Assembly (NCBI GenBank): GCA_964558415.1
Contig: CAZLDI010000014.1
Coordinates: forward strand, 1-64,000
DNA length: 64,000 nucleotides
Origin: CAZLDI01 sp964558415
GTDB lineage: Bacteria; Chloroflexota; Dehalococcoidia; SM23-28-2; RBG-16-64-32
Direction: 5' to 3'
Below are positions 33,497-41,698 of this stretch, piece after piece (the first letter of the stretch is position 1; each line of letters opens with the position of its first letter). A program made the position numbers and the translations under genes. Below the pieces are notes generated by a model. It searched no databases. It was not told the origin of the DNA and worked only from the letters and a program-made list of their open reading frames with translations.

Positions 33497-34687
33497 GTGC
33501 CCCGAGCGAACCTGGATGACAAGGATAAGGCCTCGCTATTCAAGCAGGTCGCCATCGTGGGCGCGGACGAGTGCGACGAGATCGGCATCGTCCCACACAA
33601 GTCCGTGCTGCAACTGCACGCCGAGGCGGCGCGCAACGCGCTGGAGGACGCTGGCATCGACAAGTCAGAGGTCGACGGCGTCTTCACGACCGGCGCTGGT
33701 TGGTCAGGCAGCCTGCAGGTAGCGGAGTATCTCGGGATCCAGCCCCGCTATACGGACAGCACCTCCGTGGGCGGCTCGTCGTTCGTGATCGACGTTGAGC
33801 ACGCGGCGGCGGCGATCGCCGCGGGGTTGATAGAGGTCGCCCTAATCACTCACGGCGAGACGGGGCATTCCAACCGCTTCCGCCCGGGTTCGGGACGGCC
33901 GGCGGCCGACCCCTGGTTCCCGTCGGCGCAGTTCGAGCTTCCCTACCACGTCGGCGGCGCGCCAACTCAGTACTCGATGGCGTGCATGCGGCACATGCAC
34001 CAGTACGGTACGACGCACGAGCAACTCGCCGAGATCGCCGTTGCGACCCGGAAGTGGGCGATGCTGAACCCGAAGGCGATGATGCGGGACCCAATCACGA
34101 TCGATGACGTGCTTTCATCGCGCTGGGTGTCCTATCCGTTCCACCTGCTCGACTGCTGCCTCGTCACCGACGCCGGGGGCGCGGTGGTCGTCACGAGCGC
34201 CGAGCGGGCCAGGGACTGCAAGAAGAAGCCGGCCTGGGTGCTGGGGTCCGGCGAGGCCACGACGCACCAGTCTATCCTCTCGATGCCGGACCTCACAACG
34301 ACGCCCGCGGCTATCTCCGGCCCGCGCGCCTTCGCGATGGCGGGCGTAAAGCACAAGGACATCGACGTCGTTGAGGTCTACGACTCGTTCACCTACACCG
34401 CGCTCGTCACCCTCGAAGCGTTGGGGTTCTGCAAGCCGGGAGAGGGCGGCGCCTTCGTTTCCGGCCAGCGGACTGCGCCCGGCGGTGACTTCCCAATGAA
34501 TACTAACGGCGGCGGGCTGTCGTACACTCATCCGGGCATGTACGGCATGTTCATTCTCATTGAGGCGGTCCGTCAACTGCGGGGCGAGTGCGGCGAACGC
34601 CAGGTGTCCGGCGCAAAGCTGGCCTGCGTCAACGGTACGGGCGGAACCCTCTCGTCTACCGGCACGCTCATTTTGGGGGTCGACTAA
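33497..34687 (+). CDS. Thiolase-superfamily lipid-transfer/SCP-x-like protein lacking the nucleophilic Cys (Ltp2-like aldolase?)
   Basis: A 396-residue protein with the thiolase fold. The place of the acylated cysteine reads STSVGGSSFVIDVEHAAAAI, where true thiolases have Cys, so classical thiolysis is unlikely. The C-terminal half retains VYDSFTYTALVTLEALGFC, TNGGGLSYTHPGMYGMF and the NGTGG loop. This pattern is typical of the Ltp2/lipid-transfer branch, which performs retro-aldol cleavage of side-chain acyl-CoAs together with a DUF35 protein. The GTG start directly follows the YbaK stop and is preceded by GGAGGGG. Confidence 0.85.
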   Translation: MPRANLDDKDKASLFKQVAIVGADECDEIGIVPHKSVLQLHAEAARNALEDAGIDKSEVDGVFTTGAGWSGSLQVAEYLGIQPRYTDSTSVGGSSFVIDVEHAAAAIAAGLIEVALITHGETGHSNRFRPGSGRPAADPWFPSAQFELPYHVGGAPTQYSMACMRHMHQYGTTHEQLAEIAVATRKWAMLNPKAMMRDPITIDDVLSSRWVSYPFHLLDCCLVTDAGGAVVVTSAERARDCKKKPAWVLGSGEATTHQSILSMPDLTTTPAAISGPRAFAMAGVKHKDIDVVEVYDSFTYTALVTLEALGFCKPGEGGAFVSGQRTAPGGDFPMNTNGGGLSYTHPGMYGMFILIEAVRQLRGECGERQVSGAKLACVNGTGGTLSSTGTLILGVD

Positions 34688-35667
34688 TGCTGCGCACACG
34701 ATTTACCGAGATGTTTGGTCTGCAATGCCCGATCATGTCCGCGCCTATGGCGATGCACAGTGGGGGCAAGCTGGCCGCGGCAGTCTCGACGGCCGGTGGC
34801 CTCGGCAGCTTCGGCGGCATACACCGCAGCAAGGGCTCCGACTGGCTGCGCGGCGAGATTGCGGCTATCCGGTCGCAGACCCAGCAGCCGTTCGCGATAG
34901 GCTTCATCACCTCCTTCCTGCCGATGTTCACGCAGCACTTCGACACCGTCCTGGAGGAGCGCGTCCCTGTGATCGCACTCTCATTCGGGTCGCCACAGCC
35001 CTGGCTCGATAAGGCGAAGGCCTCAGGCGCTAAGGTGATGTGCCAGGTCCAATCGATGGACCACGCACTGGAGGCAGTCTCCGCCGGCGCCGATGTCCTC
35101 GTCGCGCAGGGAAACGAGGCCGGTGGACACACCGGGACCATGAACCTTCTGCCTTTCCTGGTGAGCGTCATCGATCGCTTCCCAGACGTTCCGGTACTGG
35201 CAGCCGGAGGGATCGGAGGCGGAAGGGCGTTGGCGTCCGTCCTCGCCGCTGGCGCCGACGGCGCGTGGGCAGGCACGGCATTTCTGGCCACGCCTGAATG
35301 CGTCGAGGTCCCGGACGAACACAAGCGCTTGATCGTCGAAAGCGACGGCGGAGACACCGTCTACACGGCGGCTTACGACGTACTCGGGGGAGCGCCCTGG
35401 CCGGCGGGCATAGCGGAGCGGGTTAGGCGCAACCGCTTCACAGACGAATGGAGCGGACGCGAGCAGGAAGTCGCCGAGCGGCGCGCGGAGCTATCGACCC
35501 GGGTGCAGGCAGCCGAGACGCGCTTCGACGCGGATGATCGCGCTGTCCTCTACGGGCAGTCCGCCGGCTCTGTGCGCGCCGTCCGACCGGCCGCGCAGGT
35601 CCTGCACGAGATGTGCGATGAGGCGGAGCAGATTCTGCGCGAGCGCACAAAGTCCTTACTCTCCTGA
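34687..35667 (+). CDS. Nitronate monooxygenase (2-nitropropane dioxygenase-like)
   Basis: A 326-residue FMN-dependent TIM-barrel protein. It shows LRTRFTEMFGLQCPIMSAPM, VLVAQGNEAGGHTGT, PVLAAGGIGGGRALASVLAA and GADGAWAGTAFLATPE, the NMO/NPD family signatures including the catalytic-type His in GGHTG. In acyl-CoA catabolic operons such proteins may be FMN-dependent enoyl reductases or detoxifying enzymes. The ATG overlaps the thiolase TAA by one base. Confidence 0.9.
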   Translation: MLRTRFTEMFGLQCPIMSAPMAMHSGGKLAAAVSTAGGLGSFGGIHRSKGSDWLRGEIAAIRSQTQQPFAIGFITSFLPMFTQHFDTVLEERVPVIALSFGSPQPWLDKAKASGAKVMCQVQSMDHALEAVSAGADVLVAQGNEAGGHTGTMNLLPFLVSVIDRFPDVPVLAAGGIGGGRALASVLAAGADGAWAGTAFLATPECVEVPDEHKRLIVESDGGDTVYTAAYDVLGGAPWPAGIAERVRRNRFTDEWSGREQEVAERRAELSTRVQAAETRFDADDRAVLYGQSAGSVRAVRPAAQVLHEMCDEAEQILRERTKSLLS

Positions 35668-35673
35668 CGCCCG

Positions 35674-36309
35674 TTGCTCATCGACCTCCACACTCACACG
35701 TATCCCCTTTCGCACGATAGTCTGATCTCGCCCGATGATCTCATCGTCGCGGCGCAAGAGGCGGGTCTCGAGGGGGTCTGTCTTACAGAGCACGATTTCT
35801 TCTGGGAGCGCGAGGAGGCGGCCGAATTGGCGAGGCGCCACGAGTTCCTCGTCATTCCAGGAATTGAGGTGAACACGGAAGACGGGCACTTCGTGGTCTT
35901 CGGCCTCGAGAAGTTCATTTATGGCATGCACCGCACCGCAGAGCTCGTGAGAATGGTGGAAGATGCGCGCGGCGCGATCGTCGCTGCTCATCCGTACCGG
36001 CGGCAGCTGCCGTTCGAGCTGCGACACGATGGAGACTGGAGCAACGCACTTGAGCGCGCAGTGGCCAATCCCTCCTACGGCCACATGACGGCGATGGAGA
36101 CGCAGAACGGCCGCGGCAGCGAGAGGGAGAACTCTTTTGCGGCTCAAGTGGGCGCCAGACTGGGCCTGCCGGCAGTCGCCGCCAGTGACGCTCACCATGT
36201 CCGGGACATCGGACGCTGCGCCACGGAGTTCGAGCGACGTGTGGCCGGACTGGGCGACCTGATAGAGGAGTTGAGGTCGGGGCGTTTTCGGGCGGTGGTT
36301 CGCGGTTAG
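35674..36309 (+). CDS. PHP-domain metal-dependent phosphoesterase
   Basis: A 211-residue PHP protein with the four metal-binding motifs: DLHTHTYPLS, CLTEHDFFW, IPGIEVNTEDGHFVVFG with AAHPYR, and AASDAHHVRDIG. Related proteins hydrolyse nucleotides, polynucleotides or histidinol phosphate; the substrate is unknown. A TTG at 35674 starts seven bases after the nitronate monooxygenase stop. Likely last in its operon. Confidence 0.9.
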   Translation: MLIDLHTHTYPLSHDSLISPDDLIVAAQEAGLEGVCLTEHDFFWEREEAAELARRHEFLVIPGIEVNTEDGHFVVFGLEKFIYGMHRTAELVRMVEDARGAIVAAHPYRRQLPFELRHDGDWSNALERAVANPSYGHMTAMETQNGRGSERENSFAAQVGARLGLPAVAASDAHHVRDIGRCATEFERRVAGLGDLIEELRSGRFRAVVRG

Positions 36310-36386
36310 CCCTTGCACGGTGAGCGCCGAGCGTGAGCACAAGCACTTGCGCGTTCGACGCCGCTCACTCATAATTCCAGCCCGTC

Positions 36387-36779
36387 ATGGCGTTCGCGCG
36401 CAGAGCAATTCCGAAGCGGCTTTCATCGCGTCTCTGGCTGGTAACGTTACCCTCCGCGCTCGTGTCGTTCGAGCGCCGGCAGTCCGTGCCAAAGCTGCCG
36501 ATCGGGCGCGGCCGCTACGCCGGCATAGCGCTGATCGCCGGCGGAATGGTCCTGGCACTGCGGGCCTGGCGTGACCCCGAAGCCGGGATTGGAGTGGCAG
36601 GGCCCTTGGCCGCGAAGCCCGCAACGATGGGCGGCGTCCTGGTGCTCGGCGGCCTCGCACTGCTGATGCGCTCGGCGGTGTTGGCGGCATATTCGCTGGG
36701 CGTGGCGGTGGCCGCAAGCACGGATAAGGTGGAGGTTGAAGAGCCTCGTCCGTCCGATTTCATCGGCAGCGTCAGCTGA
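36387..36779 (+). CDS. Small membrane protein of unknown function
   Basis: A 130-residue protein with a basic N-terminus (MAFARRAIPKRLSSRLW) and three hydrophobic segments: RYAGIALIAGGMVLAL, TMGGVLVLGGLALLMRS and VLAAYSLGVAVAAS. The tail is acidic (VEVEEPRPSD). No family recognised. The ribosome binding site is poor, so the start is uncertain. Confidence 0.6.
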   Translation: MAFARRAIPKRLSSRLWLVTLPSALVSFERRQSVPKLPIGRGRYAGIALIAGGMVLALRAWRDPEAGIGVAGPLAAKPATMGGVLVLGGLALLMRSAVLAAYSLGVAVAASTDKVEVEEPRPSDFIGSVS

Positions 36780-36813
36780 GTCCAGTCAGCTGAACCCGAG
36801 CGAGTACAAACGT

Positions 36814-36842
36814 TTGACACCCCTCACTGCCTGCGGTATGCT
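36814..36842 (+). promoter_or_regulatory. Promoter of the MaoC-SDR operon
   Basis: Consensus TTGACA (36814-36819), 17-base spacer, TATGCT (36837-36842). The leader is about 57 bases and holds an operator-like palindrome. Confidence 0.65.
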
Positions 36843-36855
36843 CCCATTCGCACAT

Positions 36856-36869
36856 TGACGCGCACGTAA
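36856..36869. promoter_or_regulatory. Palindromic operator candidate (site 2)
   Basis: TGACGCGCACGTAA matches TCACGTTAACGTAA at 32566-32579 in the outer half-sites (TnACG...ACGTAA) and shares the following AGG. It lies 13 bases after the -10, in a similar place to site 1. Confidence 0.4.
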
Positions 36870-36906
36870 AGGTTGCGGCGCGAGAGACCGGAAGGAGGTC
36901 CGCCCC

Positions 36907-37386
36907 ATGACCCAATCGCAGGCCTCAGTGGTCACGGACGAGATGCGATCCGCGATAGGCAGAGAGTCTGATCCCGTCACCTACGAAGTTGACAGAACCG
37001 GCTGCCGCCAGTTCGCGCGCGCCGTTGGCTACACAGACCCCATTTTCTACGACGAGGCGGGCGCCAAAGCGCGCGGGTACCGAGGCGTCGTTGCGCCCGC
37101 GGGTTTCCTCGGCCTCGCCGTGGCGGTTCCCGGTCAGCAGGCCCGCACGCCGGAGGCCTTCCGGCTCGACGTACCGTACAAGCGCGTCCTCAATGGCGGA
37201 ACGGACATCGAGTACTTCGACGACGTCTGCGCCGGGGACGTGCTCACCGCCACGACGAAGCTGACCGACCTCGCCGAGCGAGAGGGTCGCATGGGTCCGA
37301 TGCTGATCCTGAGCACGGAGACGGCATACAAAAACGGAGCGGGCAAGGTCGTCGCGATCGCCCGTGGTCAGGCGATCCGTTACTAG
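36907..37386 (+). CDS. MaoC-like hot-dog protein, N-terminal-type half (hydratase subunit)
   Basis: A 159-residue single hot-dog domain of the FAS1/MaoC_dehydrat_N type (VTYEVDRTGCRQFARAVGYT, GVVAPAGFLGLAV, VLNGGTDIEYFDDVCAGDVL). It lacks the catalytic D-x4-H pair found in its neighbour, so it is probably the structural or substrate-binding half of a two-protein (R)-enoyl-CoA hydratase, as in HadAB or ChsH1-ChsH2. A strong GGAAGGAGG ribosome binding site precedes the ATG. The catalytic half follows after nine bases. Confidence 0.87.
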   Translation: MTQSQASVVTDEMRSAIGRESDPVTYEVDRTGCRQFARAVGYTDPIFYDEAGAKARGYRGVVAPAGFLGLAVAVPGQQARTPEAFRLDVPYKRVLNGGTDIEYFDDVCAGDVLTATTKLTDLAEREGRMGPMLILSTETAYKNGAGKVVAIARGQAIRY

Positions 37387-37395
37387 GAGGGCGCA

Positions 37396-37824
37396 GTGGC
37401 ACAGCTGTACTTCGAAGACATCAAGGAAGGCCAGGAGATAACGACGCTGACGGAGCACTGCGATTCCCAGAGGCTGGTGCACTGGGCAGCGGGATCGGGA
37501 GACTACTACCAGATCCACTACGACAAGGACTTCGCGCAGCGAACGGGGTTGCCGGACCGCATCGTTCACGGGGCCCTCAAGCACGCGCTGCTCGGTCGCA
37601 TGCTGCACGAATGGATCGGCGAGAAGGGCCGCATCCGCCGGTTCGCCTGCCAGTACCGCGGCATGGACCACATCGACAAGAACGTGACCAGCAAAGGCGT
37701 CGTCACCGCCAAGAAGACTGAAAACGGCGCGAACCTCGTCGAGCTCGAAGTGTGGACCGAGGACCCGGACGGGCAGAAGACCACGCCCGGCACAGCCGTG
37801 GTCGCGCTCCCGTCACGTTCGTAG
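37396..37824 (+). CDS. MaoC-like (R)-specific enoyl-CoA hydratase, catalytic half
   Basis: A 142-residue hot-dog protein with the hydratase-2 signature: SGDYYQIHYDKDFAQRTGLP followed by RIVHGALKHALLG, giving the catalytic Asp and His. A GTG start lies behind GGAGGGC. It probably forms a heterodimer with the preceding protein and hydrates 2-enoyl-CoA to an (R)-3-hydroxyacyl-CoA, the substrate type of the SDRs downstream. Confidence 0.9.
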   Translation: MAQLYFEDIKEGQEITTLTEHCDSQRLVHWAAGSGDYYQIHYDKDFAQRTGLPDRIVHGALKHALLGRMLHEWIGEKGRIRRFACQYRGMDHIDKNVTSKGVVTAKKTENGANLVELEVWTEDPDGQKTTPGTAVVALPSRS

Positions 37825-37837
37825 TCCGGAGGCCGGC

Positions 37838-38782
37838 ATGGGATTCCTTGAGGGTAGAGTAGCCGTCATCACGGGCGCCGGCCGCGGCATCGGCCGCGGC
37901 ATCGCAATCCTGATGGCGGAGGAAGGCGCGAAGGTCGTCGTGAACGATCCGGGCGTGAACCCGGATGGCACGGGGCACGACGATGGCCCGGCCGACCAGG
38001 TGGTGGCGGAGATCAAAAAGGCTGGGGGCAGCGCGGCGGCGAACTACGACTCCGTGACAACCGCTGAGGGCGGCGAGGGCATCATCAAGACGGCGCTCGA
38101 CAGCTTCGGGCGGGTCGACGTACTCGTGAACAACGCCGGGATCCTGCGCGATCGGATGATCTTCAACATGGCCCAGCAGGACTGGGACGAGGTGATGGCG
38201 GTGCACCTGAAGGGCCATTTCAACACCATCAAACCCGCGTCCGTGCTGATGCGACAGCAGCGGTTCGGGCGGATCATCAACTTCAGCTCGGAGTCCGGGC
38301 TCTGGGGCAACGCCGGGCAGGCCAATTACGGCGCCGCGAAGTCCGCGATCGCAGGACTAACGCGCGTCGTGGCCAGGGACCTGGGGCGCTACGGGGCGAC
38401 CTGCAACGCGATCGCGCCGCGCGCATGGACGCGGCTAACCGCCACGATCCCGCAGAGACAGCAGGGGACACCGGCGGCAACACAAGGAGCGCCCGCGCCG
38501 GAGGGCATACAGCAACTTGACCCGGACATGGTCGCGCCGATGGTCGCCTACCTGGCCACCGACGCGGCCTGGAACGTCAACGGACAGATATTCTTGGTCT
38601 ACGCTGGAACGGTGGCGGTGCTACATCATCCCGTCCCCTGGCGGACGATCTTCAAGGCGGGGCTCTGGACCCTGGACGAACTCTCCGAGCGGGCGCCCCA
38701 GCTGCTGGAAGGCACCCGCAACCCCGCTCCACCACCGGAGGAGCTGAACGTGCCGGGCCGCGAGGTCCAGGTACCGCTGTAG
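37838..38782 (+). CDS. Short-chain dehydrogenase (3-hydroxyacyl-CoA dehydrogenase type)
   Basis: A 314-residue SDR close to the dehydrogenase part of multifunctional enzyme type 2. The cofactor motif is ITGAGRGIGRGI, the long NDPGVNPDGTGHDDGPADQV insertion is characteristic, NNAGILRDRMIF follows, and the Ser-Tyr-Lys triad is in FSSESGLWGN and YGAAKSA. Where the paralog reads IAPGAMTR this one reads IAPRAWTR, so the loop near the substrate is altered. It would oxidise the (R)-3-hydroxyacyl-CoA made by the MaoC pair. Confidence 0.92.
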   Translation: MGFLEGRVAVITGAGRGIGRGIAILMAEEGAKVVVNDPGVNPDGTGHDDGPADQVVAEIKKAGGSAAANYDSVTTAEGGEGIIKTALDSFGRVDVLVNNAGILRDRMIFNMAQQDWDEVMAVHLKGHFNTIKPASVLMRQQRFGRIINFSSESGLWGNAGQANYGAAKSAIAGLTRVVARDLGRYGATCNAIAPRAWTRLTATIPQRQQGTPAATQGAPAPEGIQQLDPDMVAPMVAYLATDAAWNVNGQIFLVYAGTVAVLHHPVPWRTIFKAGLWTLDELSERAPQLLEGTRNPAPPPEELNVPGREVQVPL

Positions 38783-38793
38783 GAGAACTGTAC

Positions 38794-39756
38794 ATGGGAG
38801 ACAGGCTGAAGGGACGAAGCGCCGTCGTGACCGGCGCGGGGCGCGGGATCGGACGGACCGTCGCGCTGCTGCTCGCCGACGAGGGTGCGAATGTCGTGGT
38901 CAACGACCCGGGGGTGAACGTGGACGGCACGGGCCACGACGACGGCCCCGCGGACCAGGTTGTCGCCGAGATTCGTCAGTCGGGCGGGACGGCAGTCGCC
39001 AACCACGACAGCGTGGCGACGGCCGACGGCGGCGAGGCGATGGTACGGCAGTGCGTCGACGCCTTCGGCCGGATCGACATCCTGATCAATGTGGCAGGGA
39101 TCCTGCGTGACCGGATGATCTTCAACATGGCGGAAGAGGAGTGGGATGCGGTGATCGCCGTTCACCTCAACGGCCATTTCAACACGATCAAGCCCGCCTC
39201 TGTACTGATGCGGCAGCAGCGCTACGGACGAATCGTCAACTTCTCGTCCATCTCCGGCCTGCGAGGCAACTCCGGCCAGGCGAACTACGGCGCGGCCAAA
39301 GCAGGCATCGCCGGCCTCACCCGAGTCGTCGCCCGGGACCTCGGGCGCTACGGAGTGACCTGCAACTGCATCGCGCCAGGCGCGATGACCCGCATGGTCG
39401 CCCAGGTGCCGGAGGCGTCACGCCAGCTCAGAGCGGCGCGCGGTATGGCGCAGCCGGGCGGTGCATCGGCGATGCTCGCGGACCGGACTCCCGACCACGT
39501 CGCCCCGATGACTGTCTGGCTCTGCACGGACGACGCCTGGAACGTCAACGGGAAGATCTTCCACGTGGCGGGCGGCAACGTCGCACTGGCGCACGAGGAG
39601 ATGCCGCTGCGTCAGATCAGCAAGGACGGCAAGTGGACGGTGGAGGAGCTGATCTCGCTGGTCCCGAACCAGTTGCTGAACGGGATCCCGAACCCTGCGC
39701 CGCCGCCGGACGACCTGGAAGTCCCCGGCCGCATGCCTCAGGGCGCACCTGCCTAA
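38794..39756 (+). CDS. Short-chain dehydrogenase, paralog of the preceding gene
   Basis: A 320-residue SDR very similar along its whole length to the upstream one (same NDPGVNVDGTGHDDGPADQV insertion, VAGILRDRMIF, FSSISGLRGN and YGAAKAG). The cofactor loop keeps IAPGAMTR. The pair looks like a tandem duplication with divergence in the substrate region. The C-terminal extension (NPAPPPDDLEVPGR) is shared. It ends eight bases before the convergent GNAT gene. Confidence 0.92.
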   Translation: MGDRLKGRSAVVTGAGRGIGRTVALLLADEGANVVVNDPGVNVDGTGHDDGPADQVVAEIRQSGGTAVANHDSVATADGGEAMVRQCVDAFGRIDILINVAGILRDRMIFNMAEEEWDAVIAVHLNGHFNTIKPASVLMRQQRYGRIVNFSSISGLRGNSGQANYGAAKAGIAGLTRVVARDLGRYGVTCNCIAPGAMTRMVAQVPEASRQLRAARGMAQPGGASAMLADRTPDHVAPMTVWLCTDDAWNVNGKIFHVAGGNVALAHEEMPLRQISKDGKWTVEELISLVPNQLLNGIPNPAPPPDDLEVPGRMPQGAPA

Positions 39757-39763
39757 TACCCGG

Positions 39764-40330
39764 TCAGGCGACTGCCTCTCGCAGAACTGCACCCCGGCCG
39801 ATTCGGTCGCGCCACAGCTCCATCAGGATGAAGGTGTTTCCGTCCCTCCAGGACGTGCCGCAGACGTCGAAGCCGGCTTTAGTGAAAGCCCTGTGCGCGC
39901 GGCCGTTCCAGTCCAGTGTGTGAAGGTACAGGCGCTGTATCTTCCAGTGAGAGAAGGCCACACGCGCCATCGTGGCGAGCGCGTCCGACCCGTATCCCGC
40001 AGACCAGCTGCCGCTTTCTCCGATGCTAATACCGATCTCCGCCTCACCGCGCGCGGTGTCGATGTTGTAACACATGACGTTGCCGATGTGGACGCCGTTT
40101 TCATTCTCGATCGCAAATGAACGCCCGGGGAGGTCGGTGAATCGATAGTCGAAGGACCAGCTCCGCTCGTAGTTCTCGAACGGCTGTTGGACGGGGCGTG
40201 AGGCGTCGAAGCGCGCCAGGTCCGGGTCGCTTCGCCAGCGATACTCATCGGCAGCGTCTTCGATGCGCTTGCGGCGGATGATGGCGCGCCGGCCACGGGC
40301 GACGACATCGTCGGACGGAAATGCTGTCAC
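39764..40330 (-). CDS. GNAT-family N-acetyltransferase (RimJ/RimL-like)
   Basis: A 188-residue acetyltransferase. The core is visible in HIGNVMCYNIDTARGEAEIG, WSAGYGSDALATMARVAFSH and LYLHTLDWNGRAHRAFTKAG. It would acetylate an amino group using acetyl-CoA; substrate unknown. The start overlaps the NUDIX stop by four bases, so it is the last gene of the argF-cdaA operon. Confidence 0.88.
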   Translation of the reverse strand: MTAFPSDDVVARGRRAIIRRKRIEDAADEYRWRSDPDLARFDASRPVQQPFENYERSWSFDYRFTDLPGRSFAIENENGVHIGNVMCYNIDTARGEAEIGISIGESGSWSAGYGSDALATMARVAFSHWKIQRLYLHTLDWNGRAHRAFTKAGFDVCGTSWRDGNTFILMELWRDRIGRGAVLREAVA

Positions 40331-40773
40331 AATCGGCGCTCCAACAGCGTGCGGGCCTTCGAGGCGATCTCAGCTTCGTTTACGAAAGTCAGCGTCTTCA
40401 GGGCAACGTCCATGGGGCGCCATTCAACCCGATCATACTCGAGGTCGTGGTTAGCTGTGTCTCCGCCTGTCGCCTCCATCAGATAGTAGTGCACCCACTT
40501 ATGATAGCGCGTCCCGTCTCTGGCGAACCAATACTCAATGACCCCAATCTTGTCCAGGACCCGAACCTCCAGGCCGGTCTCTTCGGACACTTCGCGTACG
40601 GCCGTCTCTTCAATCGATTCGCCCGCGTCGGGGGTGCCCTTGGGAAGGCCCCAAACGCCGTCGGCATCGCGTCCGCAGATAACGACCTCGACGCCGAGCG
40701 GCGTCCGCCGGAAGACGATTCCACCGGCCGAAACCGCCCTCTCGACGGGCATCCGCCCGCCTTTCCTCCCCAC
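40327..40773 (-). CDS. NUDIX hydrolase
   Basis: A 148-residue pyrophosphohydrolase with a complete Nudix box in GTPDAGESIEETAVREVSEE plus TGL (GX5EX7REUXEEXGU). The AVSAGGIVFRRTPLGVEVVI start and KWVHYYLMEATGGD suggest the Ap4A/diadenosine-type or MutT-like group. Located in an operon with a c-di-AMP synthase, it could turn over dinucleotides, but this is speculative. Confidence 0.92.
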   Translation of the reverse strand: MGRKGGRMPVERAVSAGGIVFRRTPLGVEVVICGRDADGVWGLPKGTPDAGESIEETAVREVSEETGLEVRVLDKIGVIEYWFARDGTRYHKWVHYYLMEATGGDTANHDLEYDRVEWRPMDVALKTLTFVNEAEIASKARTLLERRL

Positions 40774-40774
40774 G

Positions 40775-41698
40775 TTAGATCCGGTGCCGGAAGGCCAATG
40801 GGTCGTCTGCGAAATCGATCAACGCAAGCGCTGCCAGCGCGGCTTCCTTGACAGCCGCAGGCGCAGCGTCCGCGAGTTCGGTTAAGGCCTCCCGCGCTCC
40901 CGGACCGCCGATCTCTCCAAGCGCCCCGATGGCAGCCTGCTGCACCTCTTCATCCGGGTCAGTCAGTACACGCGCGAGATGCGGCACCGTCTCCGCATCA
41001 CCAGCCCGGCCGCAGGCGACCGCAGCTTCATAGCGGACCGCCGGTTCTTCGCTCGCGAGTTCACGGAAGATCAGTGGCAACCAACGTGATTCGCAACTGC
41101 GGCCCATGGCATGCACGGCGCTGGCTTTGAGCTGCAGAGCGTCGCTTTCGTAGGCCCGGGTGATCGCCTGGCGGACCCACGGCCCGTTGTGCGGGCCGAT
41201 AGCTTCGAGCGCTCGCGCACGGACTTCTTGTACTTCACCCTCGTTCAACAGGACACCCTTCAGCGCCGCCTCCACTTTCTGGAAATAGCGGTCTCGCAAC
41301 CGTCCCTCCTCAAACGAAGTGACGTAGTGACCGATGGCCATCGCAGCTTCCGCCCGCACGGCAGCGTCCCTGTCGCCTTCCAGCAGCGCGATGAGGGGAG
41401 CGATGAGATCGGGAGCGTCGTGTTCCCAGAGACCGCGGATGCAATTTAGGCGCACCTGTGAGTCTTCGTCGCTCAGGCCCAGTGTGAACACCGCGTCGAA
41501 ATTGAACTCGACGTTGTCCTCCTCCAGATCGATCAGCGCGTCGACGATGCGCCGCCGCCGGCTCGTATCGATTTGAGGCCAGACCTGCGCCAGCGAGTTC
41601 GCCAGATCCGTATTCAGACCGGACAGCCGCGCAAGCGAGGATGCCCTGAGGTCCCCCGCAGCACTCGCGAGCTCGAGCAGGTAGTCGTCGAAGTCCAT
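40775..41698 (-). CDS. HEAT-repeat protein
   Basis: A 307-residue, all-helical protein composed of HEAT/PBS-lyase-type repeats, such as SQVRLNCIRGLWEHDAPDLI, AAVRAEAAMAIGHY, PAVRYEAAVACGRAGDAETV and EEVQQAAIGALGEIGGPGAR. Such solenoids are protein-interaction scaffolds. The start is adjacent to the pmbA stop. Confidence 0.9.
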   Translation of the reverse strand: MDFDDYLLELASAAGDLRASSLARLSGLNTDLANSLAQVWPQIDTSRRRRIVDALIDLEEDNVEFNFDAVFTLGLSDEDSQVRLNCIRGLWEHDAPDLIAPLIALLEGDRDAAVRAEAAMAIGHYVTSFEEGRLRDRYFQKVEAALKGVLLNEGEVQEVRARALEAIGPHNGPWVRQAITRAYESDALQLKASAVHAMGRSCESRWLPLIFRELASEEPAVRYEAAVACGRAGDAETVPHLARVLTDPDEEVQQAAIGALGEIGGPGAREALTELADAAPAAVKEAALAALALIDFADDPLAFRHRI

